NCBI GenBank assembly: GCA_947451145.1
Contig: CANFXW010000013.1
Coordinates: 1 to 64,000, forward strand
Direction of reading: 5' to 3'
Length of the DNA: 64,000 bases
Source of the DNA: Sphingomonadaceae bacterium
Lineage (GTDB): Bacteria > Pseudomonadota > Alphaproteobacteria > Sphingomonadales > Sphingomonadaceae
Position numbers and translations under genes: made by a program. How positions within the stretch are numbered: position 1 is the stretch's first letter; every line of letters begins with the position of its first letter. This document shows positions 25,153 through 32,991 of the stretch, one piece after another. Under the pieces are notes generated by a model. It did not search any database. It was not told where the DNA came from and saw nothing but the letters and a program-made list of their open reading frames with translations.

Positions 25153-25614
25153 TCAATCCCCCGGTGCGCGGAAAGTGTCGTGACAGCCCTTGCAGGTCTT
25201 CCCGAGCTTGGCTGTTTCAGCCCGGATTGCCGGGGCGAGGCCTGATTGAGCCGCTGCCTGCAAGGCCAGCGCCTGTTTGGCGAAAGCAGCCTGCGCGGCC
25301 TTGAACTTTGCTGCCTGGCTCCAGATTTCAGCCTTGGCCTTGGTCTTTGCGCCGGATTCAGTCCCGCTGCCTGCGGGGAACCATCCTGCCATTTCGCGGG
25401 ATGATCCGACGATTTGGCGAGCGGCGATCTGGATCAGGAAGGTCTGCGGTTCAGCCGTCCGCAGCGAATCGTTGACCGTTTTGAACGATGCTCCGAGCTC
25501 GCGAAAACCTGAAATTCTGGTGCGCACCTGATCAGCAGGCGCGGCGAACAGTGGCCCCGCTGCGGCAAAAAGGCTGACCAAGGCAATGGCGCGACGTGCG
25601 CTTGAACGATGCAA
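25153..25614 (-). CDS. Cytochrome c'-like protein
   Basis: A 153-residue exported c-type cytochrome of the c'/c556 four-helix type. Signal peptide (RRAIALVSLFAAAGPLFA), an early RTRISGFRELG helix, and a C-terminal haem motif CKGCH (TCKGCHDTFRAPGD). The start is taken as TTG at 25614, with GGGAGA six bases upstream; the in-frame TTG at 25686 is rejected because it overlaps the apparent -35 element. First gene of the operon. The sixth haem position is probably open or Met; cytochrome c' proteins bind NO or transfer electrons, and which applies here is unknown. Confidence 0.85.
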   Translation of the reverse strand: MHRSSARRAIALVSLFAAAGPLFAAPADQVRTRISGFRELGASFKTVNDSLRTAEPQTFLIQIAARQIVGSSREMAGWFPAGSGTESGAKTKAKAEIWSQAAKFKAAQAAFAKQALALQAAAQSGLAPAIRAETAKLGKTCKGCHDTFRAPGD

Positions 25615-25658
25615 ATGAACTCTCCCAAGAGTCGGCTCGCGCTTTGCGGCTCCCGGGG

Positions 25659-25686
25659 ATGATAGTTCAAAAGTTGAACTGATCAA
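25659..25686 (-). promoter_or_regulatory. Promoter and 17-bp operator of the exported-redox operon
   Basis: On the minus strand TTGATC (25686-25681), a 16-base spacer and TATCAT (25664-25659) form a sigma70-like promoter. The spacer plus the first T of the -10 box is AGTTCAACTTTTGAACT, a perfect 7-bp inverted repeat around three bases. A repressor bound there would block polymerase. MarR proteins bind sites of this type, and the operon ends with a MarR gene. Confidence 0.65.
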
Positions 25687-25734
25687 TCAGCAAATTTGTA
25701 TCAGCAGGCAAATCCTGATCCGGCGGACTGATGT

Positions 25735-26652
25735 CTAGTCCAGTTTGGACAGCACCCGCTCACCGAAATCGCGCGCAAGGTCACACCATTCGGCGCGTGT
25801 ATCGACAAATATGCTCGCGCCGGCTCCGGATGCTCCCTTGGCCCGGTAGCCGGAAATGGTGTCTATTGCTTCCTGAGGACTGTAACCGGGCGTGATCGTG
25901 AAAACGCTGGAAAGGATGACTTCCGGCGGAACCTCACGACCAACCTTTTGGCTGTATTCCCGCAGGTAGGCGAGGGCGGCATCGATATCTTCTTCCTCGG
26001 TCAACGATACCGTGCGGGCCGTGGCAGTTACCGATGCAGGCGAGAAGAAAGGATACCAGGCATCGCCGTGCTCCACCGCGCGGCGGATGGCGCGGCGGCT
26101 GTTGCCTCCCACCAGAATTGGAGGGTGAGGGCGCTGTACCGGCGTCGGCAGCATCCGGTTGCCGGGGGCGGTGTAGCCCGTGCCTTCAAAGGCAAAGTCC
26201 TCTCCCGTCCAGGCGAGCTTCATCGCACGCAGATACTCGTCCATCAGATCGTTGCGGTTGTCGAAATCGACGCCCAGCGCCTTGTATTCCGCCTTCAGAT
26301 AGCCAGCGCCAATCCCCAGAATCACGCGCCCGCCGGAAAAGACGTCTAGCGAGGAAACCGACCGCGCGGTGACGAAGGGGTTGCGATAGGGCAGGACCAG
26401 AATGTTGGTCTGCAGCTTGAAAGTTGTCGTGACTGCAGCGATCATCGACAGCAGCACCCACGGATCCTGCGCATAGTGCCCGCCATTATCCAGCCAGCGC
26501 GAGCCGGGCACCGGGTGATCGGTTACACATCCGGCAGAAAAGCCCGCAGCTTCGGCAGTTTGGCAAACCTCGACGATTGCCTCCATCGAGATGAACTCAT
26601 CAGGCAGGTGGATGTGATCGAATGGCAAGGTAATGCTGACAGGGTAATTCAT
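25735..26652 (-). CDS. LLM-class (luciferase-like) oxidoreductase, probably F420-dependent
   Basis: A 305-residue TIM-barrel protein of the luciferase-like family that uses F420 or FMN. Characteristic segments are FSAGCVTDHPVPGSRW, NILVLPYRNPFVTARSVSSLDVFSGGRVILGIGAGYLKAEY and PILVGGNSRRAIRRAVEHGDAWYPF, the pattern of the TIGR03619-type F420-linked subgroup. The start at 26652 has GGGAGAG upstream. It is the last gene of an operon with npdG, cofC and an SDR, so F420 is the likely cofactor. The substrate is unknown. Confidence 0.88.
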   Translation of the reverse strand: MNYPVSITLPFDHIHLPDEFISMEAIVEVCQTAEAAGFSAGCVTDHPVPGSRWLDNGGHYAQDPWVLLSMIAAVTTTFKLQTNILVLPYRNPFVTARSVSSLDVFSGGRVILGIGAGYLKAEYKALGVDFDNRNDLMDEYLRAMKLAWTGEDFAFEGTGYTAPGNRMLPTPVQRPHPPILVGGNSRRAIRRAVEHGDAWYPFFSPASVTATARTVSLTEEEDIDAALAYLREYSQKVGREVPPEVILSSVFTITPGYSPQEAIDTISGYRAKGASGAGASIFVDTRAEWCDLARDFGERVLSKLD

Positions 26653-26684
26653 CTTGCTCTCTCCCGGTGCTGCCTGCTGGTCTA

Positions 26685-27539
26685 TTATGACATTTCCGGC
26701 GGCAGCACCCATTTGCCACTATCGCTGCGAATCCAGCCGCCGCTAGCCCATGTGCCGCCATCAACGGGAATGATCGTCCCCGTGATGTAGGAGGCCAGAC
26801 TGCTGCTCAGGAAAGCCACCAGATTGCCGCATTCGGTATCGATCCCCGGGCGGCCAGCCGGAATCCGGCGGCGCAGGACCTCATTTGTCTCCCCGCTCTT
26901 GAGAGGCCACTTGCTCTCGTCGACCGGGCCCGTGAAATTGCCTTGAACACCGGGTGTCAGCGTGAAATCCGGAGCGATGGAATTCACCCTGATGCCGTGC
27001 TCCGACAGCTCGACTGCCAGCGTGCGTGTCAGGTTGTTGATTCCCGCCTTGCAGGCTGCGTAAACTGCATAGCCGGGCGCAGCGCGGCTCGCTTCGATCG
27101 AGGTGACATTGACGATAGCGCCGCCGCCTGCCGCGATCATGTGCGGGATCGCGCTGGAGGTGGCGGCAAGGTTGCTGATCAGATTGAGATCGATATGCCG
27201 CCGCCAGTTCTTCTCGGCGAGATCGGAAAAGGCGCGCCAGGTTACCCCGCCCGCATTATTGACCAGAATGTCGAGCCTGCCAAAGTGGCTGGCGGTAGCT
27301 TCAACGGCGCCCCGGACCACATCGCTTTCCATGACATTGCCGGAAATTGCCAACGCGCGGCGGCCCATGGCCTCTACTTGCGCAACGACCTCGTCGCAGC
27401 GTTCCGGTATGACCTCGATAATGGCGATATCAGCGCCAGCAGCGGCGAGCGCCAGGGCTGAGGCCCGGCCAATTCCGCCGCCACCGCCGGTTATCAGGGC
27501 AACTTTGCCGGTAAGGTCGATCTCGGGCCTGTCCATCAT
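26685..27539 (-). CDS. SDR family oxidoreductase in the F420 operon
   Basis: A 284-residue classical SDR. TGGGGGIGRASA is the glycine motif, VNNAGG and SIEASRAAPGYAVYAACK the NNAG and Ser-Tyr-Lys motifs, and SYITGTIIPVDGGTWASGG the typical ending. ATG at 27539 follows AGGAAGGA and lies one base after the cofC stop. Its coupling to cofC and the LLM gene suggests that it acts with the F420-dependent step, for example oxidising an alcohol before or after it; this is inference. Confidence 0.9.
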   Translation of the reverse strand: MMDRPEIDLTGKVALITGGGGGIGRASALALAAAGADIAIIEVIPERCDEVVAQVEAMGRRALAISGNVMESDVVRGAVEATASHFGRLDILVNNAGGVTWRAFSDLAEKNWRRHIDLNLISNLAATSSAIPHMIAAGGGAIVNVTSIEASRAAPGYAVYAACKAGINNLTRTLAVELSEHGIRVNSIAPDFTLTPGVQGNFTGPVDESKWPLKSGETNEVLRRRIPAGRPGIDTECGNLVAFLSSSLASYITGTIIPVDGGTWASGGWIRSDSGKWVLPPEMS

Positions 27540-27540
27540 G

Positions 27541-28137
27541 TTATCCTTCCTGCCGGGTGAGCAAATCCTGTGCATCAGCCAGATCTGCCGCTTCATCGAT
27601 ATCGCGTGCGAGGCCGGGGGTTTCGATCAAACGCATTTCAAGCCCCAGTCGCAATGCTTCTGCCTTGTGCAGAGCGCAACTGCCGGGGCCATAGGAGTAG
27701 GTGAAGTCCAAGGCCTCAGGCAAGGGCAATGACAGTGCATTGGTGCCGGTGCCATAGCGATCGGGTGCAATGCCAATCACACCATCAGGCAGGCCGCAAA
27801 GTGCATCGACGTCCGCAGAGACAACCTGCGGCAGGTCGGCGGCGAGGGTGACAATCCGCTTGCCGCCGCGCAGCGCGATTTCCGTTCGGGCAGAGGTTAC
27901 CGCAGTATTGAGACCGCCGCCGGGCTCGCGGAGCAGTTCGATTGTATCGGGCAAGCCGAGCAACGACTGGCCTGTGATCGCCATCCCTGTCGCGCCGTTT
28001 GCCGCCGAAGCCGCTGCAACGGCTCGCTTCAGCATGGCCTCTGCGAGACCAGCGCGCGAAGCGGCATCGAGCGCCCCGGCCAGCCGACCCTTGGCCTCTG
28101 GTGGTGCCTTGGCGGGGATAACGACCCAGCAGGTCAC
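27541..28137 (-). CDS. cofC: 2-phospho-L-lactate guanylyltransferase (CofC)
   Basis: Activates a phosphorylated three-carbon acid (2-phospholactate, phosphoenolpyruvate or 3-phosphoglycerate depending on organism) with GTP for F420 synthesis. 198 residues with family blocks WVVIPAK, GGGLNTAV, LAADLPQV and APDRYGTGTNALSLP followed by FTYSYGPGSCALHKAEA. Which acid is used cannot be told from the sequence. The start is GTG at 28137. It follows npdG and is coupled to the SDR gene after it. Confidence 0.93.
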   Translation of the reverse strand: MTCWVVIPAKAPPEAKGRLAGALDAASRAGLAEAMLKRAVAAASAANGATGMAITGQSLLGLPDTIELLREPGGGLNTAVTSARTEIALRGGKRIVTLAADLPQVVSADVDALCGLPDGVIGIAPDRYGTGTNALSLPLPEALDFTYSYGPGSCALHKAEALRLGLEMRLIETPGLARDIDEAADLADAQDLLTRQEG

Positions 28138-28147
28138 GCGTCTGGTC

Positions 28148-28798
28148 TCATTGGATCGGCGGCGCCTTGGTCAGGCCGGTGAAGCGAACGCCGGCGCCGT
28201 CTGCGCCATAGGTCTTGTTCATGTAGATCAGGATCGAGGTGAGTGCCTCGGCCGCCGCCGAATTGACCAGCGCGCCGCCGGAAAGGCCGCGCAGTTCCAT
28301 GTCACCGCACAGGCCGACCACAACGCCGCGCGCTTCAACATCGTCGGAGAAGACCAGCACGTCGCAATCGATCTTTTCGTCGTGGATCAGTTTGTGGGCA
28401 GCGACCGAGTGGAAGGCCGAAACCAGACGCGCTCCCTCGGCCAGATAGCCCTGCGCCTCCACGGCGGCGCTGCCAGCTGCGGGAAGCTGCACGCGCATCA
28501 CCTTTGGCGGGACGAGCGGCACGGTGGTATCGACGACGATGGCATTGCCGACTGCGTCCTTGATCTGGGCGAAGGTGCCAGCATGCGCGGAATAGGGCAC
28601 GGTTACGATCACCACATCCTTGTCGCGGGCGGCATCGTCGTTGGTCGCACCGCCAGCAGCGCCGATCTCTTCAGCGGCAGCCTGGGCGCTTTCCGCAGAA
28701 CGCGAGCCGATGGTCACGTCGTGTCCGCCTTTGGCCAAACGCCGCGCGATAGCCTTGCCGAGTGCGCCTGTTCCGCCGATGACGCCAATGCTTGCCAT
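28148..28798 (-). CDS. npdG: NADPH-dependent F420 reductase
   Basis: Moves hydride between NADP(H) and coenzyme F420. 216 residues: an N-terminal Rossmann motif (IGVIGGTGALGKAIARRLAKGGHDVTIGSR, with the Arg/Ser pair for NADP phosphate), VIVTVPYSAH, the conserved VSAFHSVAAHKL, and the closing LTSILIYMNKTYG. AGGA lies nine bases upstream of the ATG. It is the first gene of the minus-strand F420 operon, divergent from cofE over 69 bases. Its presence means this cell can reduce F420 with NADPH and needs no F420-reducing dehydrogenase. Confidence 0.93.
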   Translation of the reverse strand: MASIGVIGGTGALGKAIARRLAKGGHDVTIGSRSAESAQAAAEEIGAAGGATNDDAARDKDVVIVTVPYSAHAGTFAQIKDAVGNAIVVDTTVPLVPPKVMRVQLPAAGSAAVEAQGYLAEGARLVSAFHSVAAHKLIHDEKIDCDVLVFSDDVEARGVVVGLCGDMELRGLSGGALVNSAAAEALTSILIYMNKTYGADGAGVRFTGLTKAPPIQ

Positions 28799-28867
28799 GC
28801 CAATTTATCCTTTTTCCTGTTGCAGCCGGGCCGAATTGCGCCATTGCGGAACCATGATTCCGAATAG

Positions 28868-29638
28868 GTGCCTCCGGTGACTGAATCGCTGCCTCATATG
28901 GCGGTAGAGCTTCTACCTGCAATGCCGCAATTCACTGCGGCGAGCGATGTCGTGGGAGCGATTGTCCTTTCTGCCCGGAATTCGGGCATTTCCATCGGTA
29001 GCGATGATGTGGTCGTGGTGGCGCAGAAGATCGTCTCCAAGGCGGAGGGGCGCTTTGCCGATCTGGCAGAGGTTTCGCCCGATCCCCAAGCGCTTGAGCT
29101 TTCGGCGGTAACCGGCAGACCGCCCGAGCTGGCGCAGCTTATTCTCGATGAAGCGCAATCGGTGATGCGGGCAACCCCCTTTGCCGTGATCACGCGCCAC
29201 CGGACCGGACATGTCACCGCCAATTCTGGTATCGACGCTTCCAATGTCGCCGATGACCAGGTTCTGCTCTGGCCGCGTGACCCCGATGCTTCGGCGCGGG
29301 CGATCCGGGCGGCGCTGCCGGGACGGCCTGCAGTGATTATTGCCGACAGCCTCGGCCGGGCATGGCGGCAGGGAACGCTCGGCACAGCGATTGGCTGCGC
29401 GGGCCTTAACCACACCGATGACCGGCGCGGGCAGACCGATATGTTCGGGCGCACGCTGCAGGCGACGATCGTCGCCGTAGCCGATGCCATCGCGGCTTTC
29501 GCGGTTCTCGCCATGGGCGAGGGCGCGGAGGGCACTCCGGTCGCCATTGTGCGCGGAGCAGGGCGCTGGGTAACGGCTGAAGACGGAACCGGTGCAGCGG
29601 CAATCATGCGGCCTGCCGAGGGAGACCTGTTCCCGTGA
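28868..29638 (+). CDS. cofE: Coenzyme F420-0:L-glutamate ligase
   Basis: Adds gamma-linked glutamates to F420-0 using GTP. 256 residues with conserved blocks DDVVVVAQKIVSKAEGR, TANSGIDASNV (metal and GTP site) and ADSLGRAWRQG. Only the CofE part is present; the nitroreductase-like domain of actinobacterial FbiB, which finishes dehydro-F420, is absent. Start codon uncertain: GTG at 28868, GTG at 28877 or ATG at 28898, none with a clear ribosome binding site in the short divergent gap. Overlaps cofD by four bases (GTGA). Confidence 0.93.
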   Translation: MPPVTESLPHMAVELLPAMPQFTAASDVVGAIVLSARNSGISIGSDDVVVVAQKIVSKAEGRFADLAEVSPDPQALELSAVTGRPPELAQLILDEAQSVMRATPFAVITRHRTGHVTANSGIDASNVADDQVLLWPRDPDASARAIRAALPGRPAVIIADSLGRAWRQGTLGTAIGCAGLNHTDDRRGQTDMFGRTLQATIVAVADAIAAFAVLAMGEGAEGTPVAIVRGAGRWVTAEDGTGAAAIMRPAEGDLFP

Positions 29639-30585
29639 GCAAGGGCCATGTTCTTGCACTATCAGGCGGCGTAGGCGGAGCAAAGCTTGCTGCGGGGCTG
29701 GCCGCCGTACTGCCGCCCGAACGGCTGACGGTTGTGGTCAATACCGGAGACGATTTCGAACATCTGGGCCTTACCATCTGCCCCGATATCGACTCGGTGA
29801 CCTATACCATGGCCGGCCTGAATGACCGCCAGCGCGGCTGGGGTGTGACTGGCGAGACCTGGCAGGCCATGGCATCGCTCAAGGCATTGGGCGAGGCGGA
29901 CTGGTTCAATCTGGGCGACCGCGATCTGGGCATGCACATTGCCCGCAGTTGGCGACTGCGTGAAGGCGAGAGCCTTTCGAAGGTGACCGCGCGGCTCACG
30001 CAAAGCCTTGGCATCGCCCATAGGGTCGCGCCGATGAGCGACGATCCGGTGCGCACGCAAGTGCAGACCGCGGCGGGCTGGCAGGACTTCCAGCAATGGT
30101 TCGTAGGCGACCAGTGCGGCCCTGCCGTTTCCGCGATCCGCTTTGCCGGAACACCGGGCGCCCGACCTTCGGCGGCTTTCGCAGAAGGCTTGGGGCGGCC
30201 TGATCTGGCGGCGGTGGTTTTCTGTCCTTCGAATCCGTTCCTCAGCGTTGATCCGATCCTGGCCGTTGATGGCGTGCATGATGCCCTGCTCGGCTTGAGC
30301 GTGCCACGTATCGCCGTCTCGCCCCTGATCGGCGGCAAGGCGCTGAAAGGGCCGCTCTCAAAAATGCTGGCCGAATTGGGTCTTGAAGCGTCTAACCGGG
30401 CGATTACCAATCACTATGGCCCGCTGGTCGACAGCTTGGTAATAGATCGCACGGACGCTCACGAAACGGCGGCCTTGCAAGGTGGCGGTCATACAGTCAC
30501 CGTAACCGATACATTGATGCGCGGGCCCGATGACCAGTCCCGGTTGGCGCGTGAAGTGCTTGCTGCGGCGGGCGTGGAGTACTGA
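29635..30585 (+). CDS. cofD: 2-phospho-L-lactate transferase (CofD)
   Basis: Joins the guanylylated acid made by CofC to the deazaflavin FO, giving (dehydro-)F420-0. 316 residues; the N-terminal LSGGVGGAKLAAGLA and VVNTGDDFEHLGL are the phosphate- and FO-binding motifs, DRDLGMHI and FCPSNPFLSVDPIL also match the family. The start is GTG in a four-base overlap with cofE. Its stop lies eleven bases before the fbiC start, so cofE-cofD-fbiC form one operon. Confidence 0.95.
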   Translation: MSKGHVLALSGGVGGAKLAAGLAAVLPPERLTVVVNTGDDFEHLGLTICPDIDSVTYTMAGLNDRQRGWGVTGETWQAMASLKALGEADWFNLGDRDLGMHIARSWRLREGESLSKVTARLTQSLGIAHRVAPMSDDPVRTQVQTAAGWQDFQQWFVGDQCGPAVSAIRFAGTPGARPSAAFAEGLGRPDLAAVVFCPSNPFLSVDPILAVDGVHDALLGLSVPRIAVSPLIGGKALKGPLSKMLAELGLEASNRAITNHYGPLVDSLVIDRTDAHETAALQGGGHTVTVTDTLMRGPDDQSRLAREVLAAAGVEY

Positions 30586-30595
30586 ATTGGACGTT

Positions 30596-32899
30596 ATGAC
30601 CAGCCTTAAGGCCCGGCTCGCCGCGATGCCCACCGATGCGCTGTTGGCCGAAGCGCGCGAGCGGCGCGATGCACGTGGACCGGCACGGATGACCTACAGC
30701 CGCAAGGTGTTCATCCCGCTCACCCGCCTGTGTGCCGACGTTTGCCATTACTGCACTTTTGCGACCACGCCCTCACAGGTTCCCGCGCCCTATCTCTCGC
30801 TCGATGAAGTGCTCGAAATCGCCCGCGAAGGACTGGCGGCGGGATGCAAGGAAGCCCTGTTCACGCTCGGCGATGCGCCAGAGCGCCGTTACACTGCCGC
30901 GCAGGAATGGCTGGCCGAACATGGTTTCGAACGAACCATTGATTACGTTCGCCACTGCGCCGAAGCCGTACTCAAGGAAACCGGCCTGCTGCCGCATGTG
31001 AATGCGGGCGTGCTGGAAGAGGGCGATTACCTTGCACTCAAACCCTTTGCTGCCTCCTGCGGACTGATGCTGGAAACCACGGCGGACCGGCTGGGCGACA
31101 AGGGCGGCCCGCACCACGGATCGCCAGACAAGGTTCCCGCCGTGCGCCTCGCTTCAATTGCTGCCGCGGGCAGGGCGAAGATGCCGATGACCTCGGGCAT
31201 TCTCGTCGGCATTGGCGAGACCGAGGAAGAGCGGATCGAGGCGTTGATCGCGCTGAACGATCTCCACCGTGAACACGGCCACCTGCAGGAAATCATCGTG
31301 CAAAACTTCTGCGCCAAGGACGGCACGAAGATGGCCGGTATTCCGGGCGTGGAGGACGAGGAATTCCTGCGCGCGTTGGCACTGGCCCGGATCATTCTCG
31401 ATGACACTGTCTCGGTACAGGCACCACCCAATCTCAACGATGCGCGGCTCGGGCGCTTGATCGATGCCGGGATCGATGATTGGGGCGGCATTTCGCCGGT
31501 CACCAAGGATCATGTGAACCCTGAAGCACCTTGGCCGGAAATCGCCCGGCTGGAGCAGATTTGCGCCTCGGCAGGGCGTCCTCTGGCTGAACGTCTGACC
31601 ATCTATCCGCGCTTCATCGCTGCACCGGAATGGATCGATGCCAAGCTGCGGCCTGCGGTGCTGAAGCTCGCTGATTCCGAGTGGCTCGGCCGCGACTCTG
31701 GGTGGAGCCCAGGTATGGCTGATGCCGCTCCCGGCAACCCGGATGCGCCGCTGGGCCGGATCATGCCGGGGCCGGTAGCCATGCAGATCCACGCGCTGCT
31801 CGATCGCGCAGCGGACGGGCACGAGCTTTCGGAAAACGAGATCGCGACCCTGTTCGCGGCGCGTGGCGCGGCGGCGCAGGCGGTGGTCGAGGCCGCCGAT
31901 GCCCTGCGCGTCGAAACGCGCGGCAGCGAAGTGACCTATGTGGTCAACCGCAACATCAACTACACCAATATCTGCGCCTATGCCTGCAGCTTCTGCGCCT
32001 TTTCCAAGTCCAGCGCCTCTGCCGGTTTCCGCGACAAACCCTACGTGCTGGACGGTGCAGAAGTCGCCGAGCGCGCCCGTGAAGCCGTGGCCAAGGGGGC
32101 GACAGAAGTCTGTCTGCAGGGCGGCATTCACCCGAGCTATACCGGTGATACCTATGCCGGTATTCTGGAGGCAGTGAAGGCTGCCTGCCCAAGCCTGCAC
32201 GTTCATGCCTTCTCGCCACTGGAAGTCCATCAGGGCGCATCGACACTTGGCGTTTCGGTTGAACACTACCTGCGCCGCCTGAAGGGCGCAGGGCTGGGAT
32301 CGCTGCCGGGGACAGCGGCGGAAATCCTCGATGATGAGATCCGCCAGCACATCTGCCCGGATAAGCTGACCACTGATCTGTGGCTCGATATCGTCGGCAC
32401 CGCGCACAAGGTTGGCCTGCCCACCACAGCGACGATCATGTTCGGCCACATGGAAGAACCAGTCCACTGGGCGCGGCATCTGCTGGCGATCCGGCGGCTG
32501 CAGGGCGAGACCGGCGGCTTCACCGAATTCGTGCCGCTGCCGCTCGTCCACATGGAATCGCCGATGTATCGCCGGGGCCAGAGCCGCAAGGGGCCGACCT
32601 GGCGCGAGGCGGTGATGATGCATGCCGTGGCGCGCATCGTGCTGCACACGCGGATCAGCTCAATACAATGCTCTTGGGTGAAGCTGGGGTCAGACGGGGC
32701 GGCGGCGATGCTTTCGGCTGGCTGCAACGATCTGGGCGGAGTGCTGATGAACGAAAGCATCAGCCGCGCTGCCGGGGCGAGCCACGGGCAGGAGCTGACG
32801 GTGGAAAGCCTTGCGCAGATCGCCAAAGCTGCCGGACGAACCCTGCGTCAGCGCACCACGCTTTACGGCAAAGTGGAGCGGGCATCCGAGCCGGCTTAA
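30596..32899 (+). CDS. fbiC: FO synthase, fused CofG-CofH
   Basis: Makes the deazaflavin FO from tyrosine and a ribityl-diaminouracil. A 767-residue fusion of two radical-SAM domains: the CofG half has C46-ADV-C-HY-C53, the CofH half has C460-AYA-C-SF-C467, each binding a [4Fe-4S] cluster. Fused FbiC is the usual actinobacterial form, whereas archaea have separate CofG and CofH. ATG at 30596 is the first start outside cofD; a longer frame from 30530 lies inside cofD. It is followed by a long inverted repeat that may end transcription. Confidence 0.96.
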   Translation: MTSLKARLAAMPTDALLAEARERRDARGPARMTYSRKVFIPLTRLCADVCHYCTFATTPSQVPAPYLSLDEVLEIAREGLAAGCKEALFTLGDAPERRYTAAQEWLAEHGFERTIDYVRHCAEAVLKETGLLPHVNAGVLEEGDYLALKPFAASCGLMLETTADRLGDKGGPHHGSPDKVPAVRLASIAAAGRAKMPMTSGILVGIGETEEERIEALIALNDLHREHGHLQEIIVQNFCAKDGTKMAGIPGVEDEEFLRALALARIILDDTVSVQAPPNLNDARLGRLIDAGIDDWGGISPVTKDHVNPEAPWPEIARLEQICASAGRPLAERLTIYPRFIAAPEWIDAKLRPAVLKLADSEWLGRDSGWSPGMADAAPGNPDAPLGRIMPGPVAMQIHALLDRAADGHELSENEIATLFAARGAAAQAVVEAADALRVETRGSEVTYVVNRNINYTNICAYACSFCAFSKSSASAGFRDKPYVLDGAEVAERAREAVAKGATEVCLQGGIHPSYTGDTYAGILEAVKAACPSLHVHAFSPLEVHQGASTLGVSVEHYLRRLKGAGLGSLPGTAAEILDDEIRQHICPDKLTTDLWLDIVGTAHKVGLPTTATIMFGHMEEPVHWARHLLAIRRLQGETGGFTEFVPLPLVHMESPMYRRGQSRKGPTWREAVMMHAVARIVLHTRISSIQCSWVKLGSDGAAAMLSAGCNDLGGVLMNESISRAAGASHGQELTVESLAQIAKAAGRTLRQRTTLYGKVERASEPA

Positions 32900-32990
32900 C
32901 GTCGTCCCGGACCTGATCCGGGACCGGTGGCGTTTCACTTCAAGGGCGCGTTCAAGCAGCCAGCGGTCCCGGGTCGAGCCCGGGACGACG
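32900..32990. repeat. Long imperfect inverted repeat (REP/MITE-like)
   Basis: Two 27-base arms (32900-32926 and 32964-32990), starting CGTCGTCCCGG and ending CCGGGACGACG, are complementary apart from a few mismatches and enclose 37 bases. Each arm holds its own small palindrome around CCGGGA. It fills the convergent gap between fbiC and the dehydrogenase gene. Such CGTC-TCCCGGA elements are known as dispersed repeats in sphingomonads and other Alphaproteobacteria; other copies are not seen in this window. Confidence 0.75.
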
Positions 32991-32991
32991 G

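Noticed and set aside
25615..25686. Longer cytochrome c' start at TTG 25686
   Set aside because: This TTG coincides with the -35 element of the apparent promoter, has no ribosome binding site and would add residues before the signal peptide.
30530..30595. Upstream extension of FO synthase inside cofD
   Set aside because: The added residues lie within the cofD reading region, lack family features, and the ATG at 30596 fits the usual operon spacing.
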